Shown: positions 1 to 11,649 of the stretch, piece by piece
Numbering within the stretch: the stretch's first letter is position 1
Layout of the letters: every line of letters begins with the position of its first letter
From: Clusia tigrina
Lineage: Eukaryota > Arthropoda > Insecta > Diptera > Clusiidae
Assembly (NCBI GenBank): GCA_920105625.2
Contig: CAKKTE020000328.1
Span: forward strand, 2,232,001 to 2,296,000
Direction of reading: 5' to 3'
Length of the DNA: 64,000 nucleotides
The notes under the pieces: generated by a model
What the model saw: the letters and a program-made list of their open reading frames with translations, nothing else
Databases searched by the model: none
Told to the model about the DNA's origin: nothing
Translations under genes and position numbers: made by a program

Positions 1-265
1 TTTCTCAGTGTTTGATTTTGGGACTCAAGGGTAGCATAGCTTTGAGCGATAGCTGAAATTGACAAGAGGCTCAAGTACTTTATTGTTACAAAATTTCAAG
101 GCATTATGACGCTCCAGTAACAAGTTACAAGCATTTGTATGTTGCAAACTTTGATAGGTGTAGGACGTACCGTATAGAAGTTAGGGCCATTTGAAGTTTT
201 ATCAGTGTTTGATTTGGGACTCAAGGGTGCCATAGCTTTGAGCGATGGCTTAAATTGACAAGAGG

Positions 266-271
266 CTCGAG
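266..271. other. Recurrent CTCGAG palindrome with CpG (example)
   Basis: A CTCGAG hexamer sits at monomer positions 56-61 in most copies and overlaps AGTACT at 60-65 where the next bases are tact. Variant copies read CTTGAG (for example 855-860) or CTCAAG (for example 463-468), the two transitions expected from deamination of a methylated CpG on either strand. No regulatory role is shown. Confidence 0.8.
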
Positions 272-340
272 TATTTTATTGTTACAAAATTTCAAGGTTT
301 TATGACGCTCCAGTAAAAAGTTACAAGCATTTGTATGTTG
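271..340 (+). repeat. Internal subrepeat, first copy (monomer positions 61-130)
   Basis: Monomer positions 61-130 align without gaps to positions 117-186 of the same monomer, an offset of 56 bp. On a consensus-like monomer I counted 42 identical bases of 70. The best parts are ttgttacaaaattt against atgttgcaaacttt, tatgacgctc against taggacgtac, and agttacaagcatttg against agttagggccatttg. Random sequence of this composition would be expected to match at under 30% of positions. I read it as a decayed internal duplication. A third, weaker match (aattgacaag at 43-52 with aagttacaag at 108-117, offset 65) hints at three ancestral segments per monomer. Confidence 0.7.
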
Positions 341-396
341 CAAACTTTGATAGGTGTAGGACGTACCGTATAGAAGTAAGGGCCATTTGAAGTTTT
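327..396 (+). repeat. Internal subrepeat, second copy (monomer positions 117-186)
   Basis: This is the partner of the segment 56 bp upstream; the two overlap by 14 bp, as expected for a short tandem duplication. It carries the atgttgcaaactttgat and agttagggccatttga motifs. Similarity fades beyond monomer position 186 (3 of 10 matches in the next decade), so the duplicated block does not obviously cover the whole 196 bp. Confidence 0.65.
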
Positions 397-849
397 CTCA
401 GTGTTTGATTTTGGGACTCAAGGGTAGCATAGCTTTGAGCGATAGCTTAAATTGACAAGAGGCTCAAGTACTTTATTGTTACAAAATTTCAAGGTTGTAT
501 GACGCTCCAGTAAAAAGTTACAGGCATTTGTATGTTGCAAAATTTGATAGGTGTAGGACATACCGTATAGAAGTTAGGGCCATTTGAAGTTTTATCAGTG
601 TTTGATTTGGGACTCAAGGTTGCCATAGCTTTGAGCGATAGCTTAAATTGACAAGAGGCTCGAGTACTTTATTGTTACAAAATTTCAAGGTCTTATGACG
701 CTCCAGTAACAAGTTACAAGCATTTGTATGTTGCAAACTTTGATTGGTGTAGGACGTACCGTATAGAAGTAAGTGCCATTTGAAGTTTTATCAGTGTTTG
801 AGTTGGGACTCAAGGGTGGCATAGCTTTGAGCGATAACTTAAATTGACA

Positions 850-3800
850 AGAGGCTTGAGTACTTTATTGTTACAAAATTTGAAGGTTTTATGACGCTCC
901 AGTAAAAAGTTACAAGCATTTGTATGTTGCAAACTTTGATAGGTGTAGGACGTACCGTATAGAAGTAAGGGCCATTTGAAGTTTTATCAGTGTCTGATTT
1001 GGGACTCAAGGGTAGCATTGCTTTGAGCGATAACTTAAATTGACAAGAGACTCGAGTACTTTATTGTTACAAAATTTGAAGGTTTTATGACGCTCCAGTA
1101 AAAGTTACAAGCATTTGTGTGTTGCAAACTTTGATAGGTGTAGGACGTACTGTATAGAAGTAAGTGCCATTTGAAGTTTTATCAGTGTTTGAGTTGGTAC
1201 TCAAGGGTGGCATAGCTTTGAGCGATAACTTAAATTGACAAGATGCTCGAGTACTTTACTGTTAAAAAATTTCAAGGTTTTATGACGCTCCAGTAAAAAG
1301 TTACAAGCATTTGTATGTTGCAAATTTTGATAGGTGTAGGACGTACCGTATAAAAGTTAGGACCATTTGAAGTTTTCTCAGTGTTTGATTTTGGGACTCA
1401 AGGGTAGCATAGCTTTGAGCGATAGCTTAAATTGACAAGAGGCTCAAGTACTTTATTGTTACAAAATTTCAAGGTTGTATGACGCTCCAGTAAAAAGTTA
1501 CAGGCATTTGTATGTTGCAAAATTTGATAGGTGTAGGACATACCGTATAGAAGTTATGGCCATTTGAAGTTTTATCAGTGTTTGATTTGGGACTCAAGGT
1601 TGCCATAGCTTTGAGCGATAGCTTAAATTGACAAGAGGCTCGAGTACTTTATTGTTACAAAATTTCAAGGTCTTATGACGCTCCAGTAACAAGTTACAAG
1701 CATTTGTATGTTGCAAACTTTGATTGGTGTAGGACGTACCGTATAGAAGTAAGTGCCATTTGAAGTTTTATCAGTGTTTGAGTTGGGACTCAAGGGTGGC
1801 ATAGCTTTGAGCGATAACTTAAATTGACAAGAGGCTTGAGTACTTTATTGTTACAAAATTTGAAGGTTTTATGACGCTCCAGTAAAAAGTTACAAGCATT
1901 TGTATGAGGCAAACTTTGATAGGTGTAGGACGTACCGTATAGAAGTTAGGGCCATTTGAAGTTTTATCAGTGTTTGAATTGGGGACTCAAGGGTAGCATA
2001 GCTTTGAGCGATAGCTTAAATTGACAAGAGGCTCGAGTAATTTATTGTTACAAAATTTCAAGGTTTTATGACGCTCCAGTGAAAAGTTACAAGCATTTGT
2101 ATATTGCAAACATTGATAGGTGTAGGACGTACCGTATAGAAGTTAGGGCCATTTGAAGTTTTATCAGTGTTTGATTTGGGACTCAAGGGTAGCATAGCTT
2201 TGAGCGATCATTTAAATTGACAAGATGCTCGAGTACTTTACTGTTAAAAAATTTCAAGGTTTTATGACGCTCCAGTAAAAAGTTACAAGCATTTGTATGT
2301 TGCAAACTTTGATAGGTGTAGGACGTACCGTATAGAAGTTAGGGCCATTTGAAGTTTTATCAGTGTTTGATTTGGGACTCAAGGTTGCCATAGCTTTGAG
2401 CGATAGCTTAAATTGACAAGAGGCTCGAGTACTTTATTGTTACAAAATTTCAAGGTTTTATGACGCTCCAGTAAAAAGTTACAAGCATTTGTACGTTGCA
2501 AACTTTGATAGGTGTAGGACGTACCGTATAGAAGTAAGGGCCATTTGAAGTTTTATCAGTGTCTGATTTGGGACTCAAGGGTAGCATTGCTTTGAGCGAT
2601 AACTTAAATTGACAAGAGACTCGAGTACTTTATTGTTACAAAATTTGAAGGTTTTATGACGCTCCAGTAAAAGTTACAAGCATTTGTATGTTGCAAACTT
2701 TGATAGGTGTAGGACGTACTGTATAGAAGTAAGTGCCATTTGAAGTTTTATCAGTGTTTGAGTTGGGACTCAAGGGTGGCATAGCTTTGAGCGATAACTT
2801 AAATTGACAAGATGCTCGAGTACTTTACTGTTAAAAAATTTCAAGGTTTTATGACGCTCCAGTAAAAAGTTACAAGCATTTGTATGTTGCAAATTTTGAT
2901 AGGTGTAGGACGTACCGTATAAAAGTTAGGACCATTTGAAGTTTTCTCAGTGTTTGATTTTGGGACTCAAGGGTAGCATAGCTTTGAGCGATAGCTTAAA
3001 TTGACAAGAGGCTCAAGTACTTTATTGTTACAAAATTTCAAGGTTGTATGACGCTCCAGTAAAAAGTTACAGGCATTTGTATGTTGCAAAATTTGATAGG
3101 TGTAGGACATACCGTATAGAAGTTAGGGCCATTTGAAGTTTTATCAGTGTTTGATTTGGGACTCAAGGTTGCCATAGCTTTGAGCGATAGCTTAAATTGA
3201 CAAGAGGCTCGAGTACTTTATTGTTACAAAATTTCAAGGTCTTATGACGCTCCAGTAACAAGTTACAAGCATTTGTATGTTGCAAACTTTGATTGGTGTA
3301 GGACGTACCGTATAGAAGTAAGTGCCATTTGAAGTTTTATCAGTGTTTGAGTTGGGACTCAAGGGTGGCATAGCTTTGAGCGATAACTTAAATTGACAAG
3401 AGGCTTGAGTACTTTATTGTTACAAAATTTGAAGGTTTTATGACGCTCCAGTAAAAAGTTACAAGCATTTGTATGAGGCAAACTTTGATAGGTGTAGGAC
3501 GTACCGTATAGAAGTTAGGGCCATTTGAAGTTTTATCAGTGTTTGATTTGGGACTCAAGGGTAGCATAGCTTTGAGCGATAGCTTAAATTGACAAGAGGC
3601 TCGAGTAATTTATTGTTACAAAATTTCAAGGTTTTATGACGCTCCAGTGAAAAGTTACAAGCATTTGTATATTGCAAACATTGATAGGTGTAGGACGTAC
3701 CGTATAGAAGTTAGGGCCATTTGAAGTTTTATCAGTGTTTGATTTGGGACTCAAGGGTAGCATAGCTTTGAGCGATCATTTAAATTGACAAGATGCTCGA

Positions 3801-4100
3801 GTACTTTACTGTTAAAAAATTTCAAGGTTTTATGACGCTCCAGTAAAAAGTTACAAGCATTTGTATGTTGCAAACTTTGATAGGTGTAGGACGTACCGTA
3901 TAGAAGTTAGGGCCATTTGAAGTTTTATCAGTGTTTGATTTGGGACTCAAGGTTGCCATAGCTTTGAGCGATAGCTTAAATTGACAAGAGGCTCGAGTAC
4001 TTTATTGTTACAAAATTTCAAGGTTTTATGACGCTCCAGTAAAAAGTTACAAGCATTTGTATGTTGCAAACTTTGATAGGTGTAGGACGTACCGTATAGA
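850..4100. repeat. 8-monomer higher-order repeat, two copies (1,569 bp period)
   Basis: Variants recur 1,568-1,569 bp apart: gattttggg anchors at 1,387 and 2,956, the gcgatcattt variant at about 2,204 and 3,772, and gtctgattt at about 993 and 2,562. Eight monomers of 196 bp plus a net one-base gain give 1,569. The copies run roughly 0.85-2.5 kb and 2.5-4.1 kb. They part at the right end near 4,101, where the second copy reads gaaattaggg and the first reads gaagtaaggg. Boundaries are good to about 50 bp. No gene is present. Confidence 0.85.
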
Positions 4101-4828
4101 AATTAGGGCCATTTGAAGTTTTCTCAGTGTTTGATTTGGGATTCAAGGGTAGCATAGCTTTGAGCGATAGCTTAAATTGACAAGAGGCTCGAGTACTTTA
4201 TTGTTACAAAATTTCAAGGTTTTATGATGCTCCAGTAAAAAGTTACAAGCATTTGTATATTGCAAACTTTGATAGGTGTAGGACGTACCGTATAGAAGTT
4301 AGGGCCATTTGAAGTTTTATCAGTGTTTGATTTGGGACTCAAGGGTAGCATAGCTTTGAGCGATAACTTAAATTGACAAGATGCTCGAGTACTTTACTGT
4401 TAAAAAATTTCAAGGTTTTATGACGCTCCAGTAAAAAGTTACAAGCATTTGTATGTTGCAAACTTTGATAGGTGTAGGACGTACCGTATAGAAGTTAGGA
4501 CCATTTGAAGTTTTCTCAGTGTTTGATTTTGGGACTCAAGGGTAGCATAGCTTTGAGCGATAGCTTAAATTGACAAGAGGCTCAAGTACTTTATTGTTAC
4601 AAAATTTCAAGGCATTATGACGCTCCAGTAACAAGTTACAAGCATTTGTATGTTGCAAACTTTGATAGGTGTAGGACGTACCGTATAGAAGTTAGGGCCA
4701 TTTGAAGTTTTATCAGTGTTTGATTTGGGACTCAAGGGTGCCATAGCTTTGAGCGATGGCTTAAATTGACAAGAGGCTCGAGTATTTTATTGTTACAAAA
4801 TTTCAAGGTTTTATGACGCTCCAGTAAC
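3573..4828. repeat. Satellite block duplicated at 6.12-7.37 kb (offset about 2,548 bp), first copy
   Basis: Diagnostic variants repeat 13 monomers downstream: gcgatcattt at about 3,772 and 6,320, gattttggg anchors at 4,526 and 7,073, and caaggcattatgac in both. The copies diverge near 4,828 and 7,376, where only this one keeps ccagtaacaag. The block lies inside the older 8-mer region at its left end, so it is a later or overlapping exchange. Confidence 0.75.
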
Positions 4829-6120
4829 AAGTTACAAGCATTTGTACGTTGCAAACTTTGATAGGTGTAGGACGTACCATATAGAAGTTAGGGCCATTTG
4901 AAGTTTTATCAGTGTTTGATTTGGGACTCAAAGGTATCACAGCTTTGAGCGATAGCTTAAATTGACAAGTGACTCGAGTACTTTAATGTTACACAATTTT
5001 AAGGTTTTATGACGCTCCAGTAAAAAGTTACAAGCATTTGTATGTTGCAAACTGTGATAGGTGTAGGACGTACCGTATAGATGTTAGGGCCATTTGAAGT
5101 TCTATCAGTGTTTGATTTGGGACTCAACGGTAGCATTGCTTTGAGCGATAACTTAAATTGACAAGAGACTCAAGTACTTTATTGTTACAAAATTTGAAGG
5201 TTTTATGACGCTCCAGTAAAAAGCTACAAGCATTTGTATGTTGCAAACTTTGATAGGTGTAGGAAGTACCGTATAGAAGTTAGGGCCATTTGAAGTTTCA
5301 TCAGTGTTTGATTTGGGACTCAAGGGTAGCATAGCTTTGAGCGATAACTTAAATTGACAAGAGGCGCGAGTACTTTATTTTTAAACAATTTCAAGGTTTT
5401 ATGACGCTCCAGTCAAAAGTTACAAGCATTTGTATGTTGCAAACTATGATAGGTGTAGGACGTACCGTATACAAGTAAGGGCCATTTGAAGTTTTATCAG
5501 TGTTTGATTTGGGACTCAAGGGTAGCATTTCTTGAGCGATAACTTAAATTGACAAGTGACTCGAGTACTTTATTGTTACAAAATTTTAAGGTTTTATGAC
5601 GCTCCAGTAAAAAGTTACAAGCATTTGTATGTTGCAAACTTTGATAGGTGTAGGACGTACCGTATAGATGTTAGGGCCATTTGAAGTTCTATCAGTGTTT
5701 GATTTGGGACTCAAGGGTAGCATAGCTTTAAGCGATGGCTTAAATTGACAAGAGGCTCGAGTACTTTATTGTTACAAAATTTCAAAGTTTTATGACGCTC
5801 CAGTAAAAAGTTACAAGCATTTGTATGTTGCAAACTTTGATAGGTGTAGGACGTACCGCATAGAAGTAAGGGCCATTTGAAGTTTTATCAGTGTTTGATT
5901 TGGGACTCAAGGGTAGCATTGCTTTGAGCGATAACTTAAATTGACAAGAGACTCGAGTACTTTATTGTTACAAAATTTGAAGGTTTTATGACGATCCAGT
6001 AAAAAGTTACAAGCATTTGTATGTTGCAAACTTTGATAGGTGTAGGACGTACTGTATAGAAGTAAGTGCCATTTGAAGTTTTATCAGTGTTTGAGTTGGG
6101 ACTCAAGGGTGGCATAGCTT
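4828..6120. repeat. Satellite monomers without a clear local multimer
   Basis: About six and a half divergent monomers. They carry private variants such as caacggtagc near 5,125, gaggcgcgag near 5,362 and a one-base loss in gcatttcttgagc near 5,527. The segment separates the two copies of the 1.25-kb block. No gene, promoter or RNA is recognisable. Confidence 0.8.
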
Positions 6121-7376
6121 TGAGCGATAGCTTAAATTGACAAGAGGCTCGAGTACTTTATTGTTACAAAATTTCAAGGTTTTATGACGCTCCAGTAAAA
6201 AGTTACAAGCATTTGTATATTGCAAACATTGATAGGTGTAGGACGTACCGTATAGAAGTTAGGGCCATTTGAAGTTTTATCAGTGTTTGATTTGGGACTC
6301 AAGGGTAGCATAGCTTTGAGCGATCATTTAAATTGACAAGATGCTCGAGTACTTTACTGTTAAAAAATTTCAAGGTTTTATGACGCTCCAGTAAAAAGTT
6401 ACAAGCATTTGTATGTTGCAAACTTTGATAGGTGTAGGACGTACCGTATAGAAGTTAGGGCCATTTGAAGTTTTATCAGTGTTTGATTTGGGACTCAAGG
6501 TTGCCATAGCTTTGAGCGATAGCTTAAATTGACAAGAGGCTCGAGTACTTTATTGTTACAAAATTTCAAGGTTTTATGACGCTCCAGTAAAAAGTTACAA
6601 GCATTTGTATGTTGCAAACTTTGATAGGTGTAGGACGTACCGTATAGAAATTAGGGCCATTTGAAGTTTTCTCAGTGTTTGATTTGGGATTCAAGGGTAG
6701 CATAGCTTTGAGCGATAGCTTAAATTGACAAGAGGCTCGAATACTTTATTGTTACAAAATTTCAAGGTTTTATGATGCTCCAGTAAAAAGTTACAAGCAT
6801 TTGTATATTGCAAACTTTGATAGGTGTAGGACGTACCGTATAGAAGTTAGGGCCATTTGAAGTTTTATCAGTGTTTGATTTGGGACTCAAGGGTAGCATA
6901 GCTTTGAGCGATAACTTAAATTGACAAGATGCTCGAGTACTTTACTGTTAAAAAATTTCAAGGTTTTATGACGCTCCAGTAAAAAGTTACAAGCATTTGT
7001 ATGTTGCAAACTTTGATAGGTGTAGGACGTACCGTATAGAAGTTAGGACCATTTGAAGTTTTCTCAGTGTTTGATTTTGGGACTCAAGGGTAGCATAGCT
7101 TTGAGCGATAGCTTAAATTGACAAGAGGCTCAAGTACTTTATTGTTACAAAATTTCAAGGCATTATGACGCTCCAGTAACAAGTTACAAGCATTTGTATG
7201 TTGCAAACTTTGATAGGTGTACGACGTACCGTATAGAAGTAAGGGCCATTTGAAGTTTTATCAGTGTTTGATTTGTGACTCAAGGGCGCCATAGCTTTGA
7301 GCGATGGCTTAAATTGACAAGAGGCTCGAGTATTTTATTGTTACAAAATTTCAAGGTTTTATGACGCTCCAGTAAA
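6121..7376. repeat. Satellite block, second copy (offset about 2,548 bp from 3.57-4.83 kb)
   Basis: Same order of variants as 3,573-4,828, including gattttggg anchored at 7,073 and caaggcattatgac. Private differences include gtgtacgacg near 7,220, gatttgtgac near 7,271 and caagggcgcc near 7,281. Confidence 0.75.
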
Positions 7377-8710
7377 AAGTTACAAGCATTTGTATGTTGC
7401 AAACTTTGATAGGTGTAGGACGTACCGTATAGAAGTAAGGGCCATTTGAAGTTTTATCAGTGTCTGATTTGGGACTCAAGGGTAGCATTGCTTTGAGCGA
7501 TAACTTAAATTGACAAGAGACTCGAGTACTTTATTGTTACAAAATTTGAAGGTTTTATGACGCTCCAGTAAAAGTTACAAGCATTTGTATGTTGCAAACT
7601 TTGATAGGTGTAGGACGTACTGTATAGAAGTAAGTGCCATTTGAAGTTTTATCAGTGTTTGAGTTTTGACTCAAGGGTGGCATAGCTTTGAGCGATAACT
7701 TAAATTGACAAGATGCTCGAGTACTTTACTGTTAAAAAATTTCAAGGTTTTATGACGCTCCATTAAAAAGTTACAAGCATTTGTATGTTGCAAATTTTGA
7801 TAGGTGTAGGACGTACCGTATAAAAGTTAGGACCATTTGAAGTTTTCTCAGTGTTTGATTTTGGGACTCAAGGGTAGCATAGCTTTGAGCGATAGCTTAA
7901 ATTGACAAGAGGCTCAAGTACTTTATTGTTACAAAATTTCAAGGTTTTATGACGCTCCAGTAAAAAGTTACAGGCATTTGTATGTTGCAAAATTTGATAG
8001 GTGTAGGACATACCGTATAGAAGTTAGGGCCATTTGAAGTTTTATCAGTGTTTGATTTGGGACTCAAGGTTGCCATAGCTTTGAGCGATAGCTTAAATTG
8101 ACAAGAGGCTCGAGTACTTTATTGTTACAAAATTTCAAGGTCTTATGACGCTCCAGTAACAAGTTACAAGCATTTGTATGTTGCAAACTTTGATTGGTGT
8201 AGGACGTACCGTATAGAAGTTAGGGCCATTTGAAGTTTTATCAGTGTTTGATTTGGGACTCAAGGGTGCCATAGGTTTGAGCGATAGCTTAAATTGACAA
8301 GAGGCTCGAGTACTTTATTGTTACAAAATTTCAAGGTTTTATGACGCTCCAGTAAAAAGTTACTAGCATTTGTATGTTGCAAACTTTGATAGGTGTAGGA
8401 CGTACCGTATAGAAGTTAGGGCCATTTGAAGTTTTATCAGTGTTTGATTTGGGACTCAAGGGTGCCATAGCTTTGAGCGATGGCTTAAATTGACAAGAGG
8501 CTCGAGTATTTTATTGTTACAAAATTTCAAGGTTTTATGACGCTCCAGTAAAAAGTTAGAAGCATTTGTATGTTGCAAACTTTGATAGGTGTAGGACGTA
8601 CCGTATGGAAATTAGGGCCAATTGAAGTTTTCTCAGTGTTTGATTTGGGATTCAAGGGTAGCATAGCTTTGAGCGATAGCTTAAATTGACAAAAGGCTCG
8701 AGTACTTTAT
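7376..8710. repeat. Satellite block repeated at 10.29-11.63 kb (offset 2,919 bp), first copy
   Basis: The anchors gtctgattt (gatt at 7,466 and 10,385), gattttggg (7,857 and 10,776) and ataggtttg (8,270 and 11,190) are 2,919-2,920 bp apart. This equals 15 monomers less the 21 bp missing at the truncated junction. The left part, to about 8.2 kb, also matches 0.9-1.74 kb at an offset of 6,470 bp, so it is a mosaic of older material. Confidence 0.8.
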
Positions 8711-8729
8711 TGTTAGAAAATTTCAAGGT

Positions 8730-10310
8730 TTTATGACGCTCCAGTAAAAAGTTACAAGAATTTGTATGTTGCAAACTTTGATAGGTGTAGGACGTACCGT
8801 ATAGAAGTTAGGGCCATTTGAAGTTTTATCATTGTTTGATTTGGGACTCAAGGGTAGCATAGCTTTGAGCGATAGCTTAAATTGACAAGAGGCTCGAGTA
8901 CTTTATTGTTTCAAAATTTCAAGGTCTTATCACGCTCCAGTAACAAGTTACAAGAATTTGTATGTTGCAAACTTTGATAGGTGTAGGACGTACCGTATAG
9001 AAGTTAGGGCCATTTGAAGTTTTATCAGTGTTTGATTTGGGACTCAAGGGTGCCATAGCTTTGAGCGATAACTTAAATTGACAAGAGGCTTGAGTACTTT
9101 ATTGTTACAAAATTTCAAAGTTTTATGACGCTCCAGTAAATAGTTACAAGCATTTGTATGTTGCAAACTTTGATAGGTGTAGGACGTACCGTATAGAAGA
9201 AAAGGCCATTTGAAGTTTTATCAGTGTTTGATTTGGGACTCAACGGTAGCATTGCTTTGAGCGATAGCTTAAATTGACAAGAGACTCAAGAACTTTATTG
9301 TTACAAAATTTGAAGGTTCTATGACGCTCCAGTAAAAAGTTACAAGCATTTGTGTGTTGCAAACTTTGATAGGTGTAGGACGTATCGTATAGAAGTTAGG
9401 GCCATTTGAAGTTTCATCAGTGTTTGATTTGGGACTCAAGGGTAGCATAGCTTTGAGCGATAACTTAAATTGACAAGAGGCTCAAGTACTTTATTGTTAA
9501 AAAATTTCAAGGTTTTATGACGCTCCAGTAAATAGTTACAAGCATTTGTTTGTTGCAAACTTTGATAGGTGTAGGACGTACCGTATAGAAGTAAAGGCCA
9601 TTTGAAGTTTTATCAGTGTTTGATTTGGGACTCAAGGGTAGCATTGCTTTGAGCGATAGCTTAAATTGACAAGTGACTCGAGTACTTTATTGTTACAAAA
9701 TTTTAAGGTTTTATGACGCTCCAGTAAAAAGTTACAAGCATTTGTATGTTGCAAACTTTGATAGGTGTAGGACGTACCGTATAGATGTTAGGGCCATTTG
9801 AAGTTCTATCAGTGTTTGATTTGGGACTCAAGGGTAGCATAGCTTTGAGCGATGGTTTAAATTGACAAGAGGCTCGAGTACTTTATTGTTACAAAATTTC
9901 AAGGTTTTATGACGCTCCAGTAAAAAGTTACAAGCATTTGTATATTGCAAACTTTGATAGGTGTAGGGCGTACCGTATAGAAGTAAGGGCCATTTGAAGG
10001 ACTCAAGGGTAGCATTGCTTTGAGCGATAACATAAATTGACAAGAGACTCGAGTACTTTATTGTTACAAAATTTGAAGGTTTTATGACGCTCCAGTAAAA
10101 AGTTACAAGCATTTGTATGTTGCAAACTTTGATAGGTGTAGGACGCACTGTATAGAAGTAAGTGCCATTTGAAGTTTTATCAGTGTTTGAGTTGGGACTC
10201 AAGGGTAGCATAGCTTTGAGCGATAATTTAAATTGACAAGAGGCTTGAGTACTTTATTGTTACAAAATTTGAAGGTTTTATGACGCTCCAGTAAAAAGTT
10301 ACAAGTATTT
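8730..10310. repeat. Satellite block repeated at 12.61-14.19 kb (offset 3,878 bp), first copy
   Basis: The variants ttatcacgctcc (cacgc at 8,931 and 12,809), caacggtagc (9,241 and 13,119) and the 21-bp-short junction (9,999 and 13,877) all recur 3,878 bp away. That distance equals 20 monomers less two 21-bp losses, and also the sum of the 2,135 and 1,743 bp offsets seen nearby. Its right half is therefore present three times between 9.5 and 14.2 kb. Confidence 0.8.
9990..10009. repeat. Truncated monomer junction (21-bp deletion), copy 1
   Basis: The join ccatttgaag|gactcaag lies between 9,999 and 10,000. It removes monomer positions 183-196 plus 1-7 of the next unit, 21 bp in all. Left flank: gaagtaagggcc; right flank: gcattgctttgagcgataacat. 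It is a clean lineage marker. Confidence 0.95.
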
Positions 10311-11640
10311 GTATGTTGCAAACTTTGATAGGTGTAGGACGTACCGTATAGAAGTAAGGGCCATTTGAAGTTTTATCAGTGTCTGATTTGGGACTCAAGG
10401 GTAGCATTGCTTTGAGCGATAACTTAAATTGACAAGAGACTCGAGTACTTTATTGTTACAAAATTTGAAGGTTTTATGACGCTCCAGTAAAAGTTACAAG
10501 CATTTGTATGTTGCAAACTTTGATAGGTGTAGGACGTACTGTATAGAAGTAAGTGCCATTTGAAGTTTTATCAGTGTTTGAGTTTTGACTCAAGGGTGGC
10601 ATAGCTTTGAGCGATAACTTAAATTGACAAGATGCTCGAGTACTTTACTGTTAAAAAATTTCAAGGTTTTATGACGCTCCATTAAAAAGTTACAAGCATT
10701 TGTATGTTGCAAATTTTGATAGGTGTAGGACGTACCGTATAAAAGTTAGGACCATTTGAAGTTTTCTCAGTGTTTGATTTTGGGACTCAAGGGTAGCATA
10801 GCTTTGAGCGATAGCTTAAATTGACAAGAGGCTCAAGTACTTTATTGTTACAAAATTTCAAGGTTTTATGACGCTCCAGTAAAAAGTTACAGGCATTTGT
10901 ATGTTGCAAAATTTGATAGGTGTAGGACATACCGTATAGAAGTTAGGGCCATTTGAAGTTTTATCAGTGTTTGATTTGGGACTCAAGGTTGCCATAGCTT
11001 TGAGCGATAGCTTAAATTGACAAGAGGCTCGAGTACTTTATTGTTACAAAATTTCAAGGTCTTATGACGCTCCAGTAACAAGTTACAAGCATTTGTATGT
11101 TGCAAACTTTGATTGGTGTAGGACGTACCGTATAGAAGTTAGGGCCATTTGAAGTTTTATCAGTGTTTGATTTGGGACTCAAGGGTGCCATAGGTTTGAG
11201 CGATAGCTTAAATTGACAAGAGGCTCGAGTACTTTATTGTTACAAAATTTCAAGGTTTTATGACGCTCCAGTAAAAAGTTACTAGCATTTGTATGTTGCA
11301 AACTTTGATAGGTGTAGGACGTACCGTATAGAAGTTAGGGCCATTTGAAGTTTTATCAGTGTTTGATTTGGGACTCAAGGGTGCCATAGCTTTGAGCGAT
11401 GGCTTAAATTGACAAGAGGCTCGAGTATTTTATTGTTACAAAATTTCAAGGTTTTATGACGCTCCAGTAAAAAGTTAGAAGCATTTGTATGTTGCAAACT
11501 TTGATAGGTGTAGGACGTACCGTATGGAAATTAGGGCCATTTGAAGTTTTCTCAGTGTTTGATTTGGGATTCAAGGGTAGCATAGCTTTGAGCGATAGCT
11601 TAAATTGACAAAAGGCTCGAGTACTTTATTGTTAGAAAAT
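10290..11640. repeat. Satellite block, second copy (offset 2,919 bp from 7.38-8.71 kb)
   Basis: Matches 7,376-8,710 with very few differences, for example ccatttgaag near 11,536 against ccaattgaag near 8,617. At about 11,640-11,660 the sequence switches from matching at offset 2,919 to matching 9.5 kb at offset 2,135. That switch marks an exchange point inside one monomer. Confidence 0.8.
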
Positions 11641-11649
11641 TTCAAGGTT

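Larger units (their letters stand above)
211..406 (+). repeat. Reference monomer (196 bp), phase used in this annotation
   Basis: This is a complete 196-bp copy, chosen as reference with position 1 at the g of gatttgggac. Landmarks by monomer position are: tcaaggg at 11-17, agcgat at 31-36, CTCGAG at 56-61, ttgttacaaaatttc at 69-83, tgacgctccag at 93-103, agttacaagcatttg at 109-123, gataggtgtagg at 139-150, gacgtaccgtata at 150-162, and ggccatttgaagtttt at 171-186. GC content counted on a consensus-like version is 73 of 196 bases. Five CpGs are usual, at 33, 58, 95, 152 and 157. Most monomers read gagtacttt after the CTCGAG, creating an overlapping AGTACT; this copy reads gtatttt there. Confidence 0.95.
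1..850. repeat. Left-edge heterogeneous satellite monomers
   Basis: About four and a third monomers with no local multimer period. The first 300 bp match about 4,513-4,812 at an offset of 4,512 bp, sharing the gattttggg variant and the caaggcattatgac variant. The monomer anchored at 407 also has the four-T form gattttggg. No gene or unique sequence is present. The array continues beyond the left edge. Confidence 0.85.

Noticed and set aside
266..276. CTCGAG/AGTACT palindromes as regulatory sites
   Set aside because: They occur once per monomer as part of the repeat. Periodic presence alone does not support a protein-binding role.
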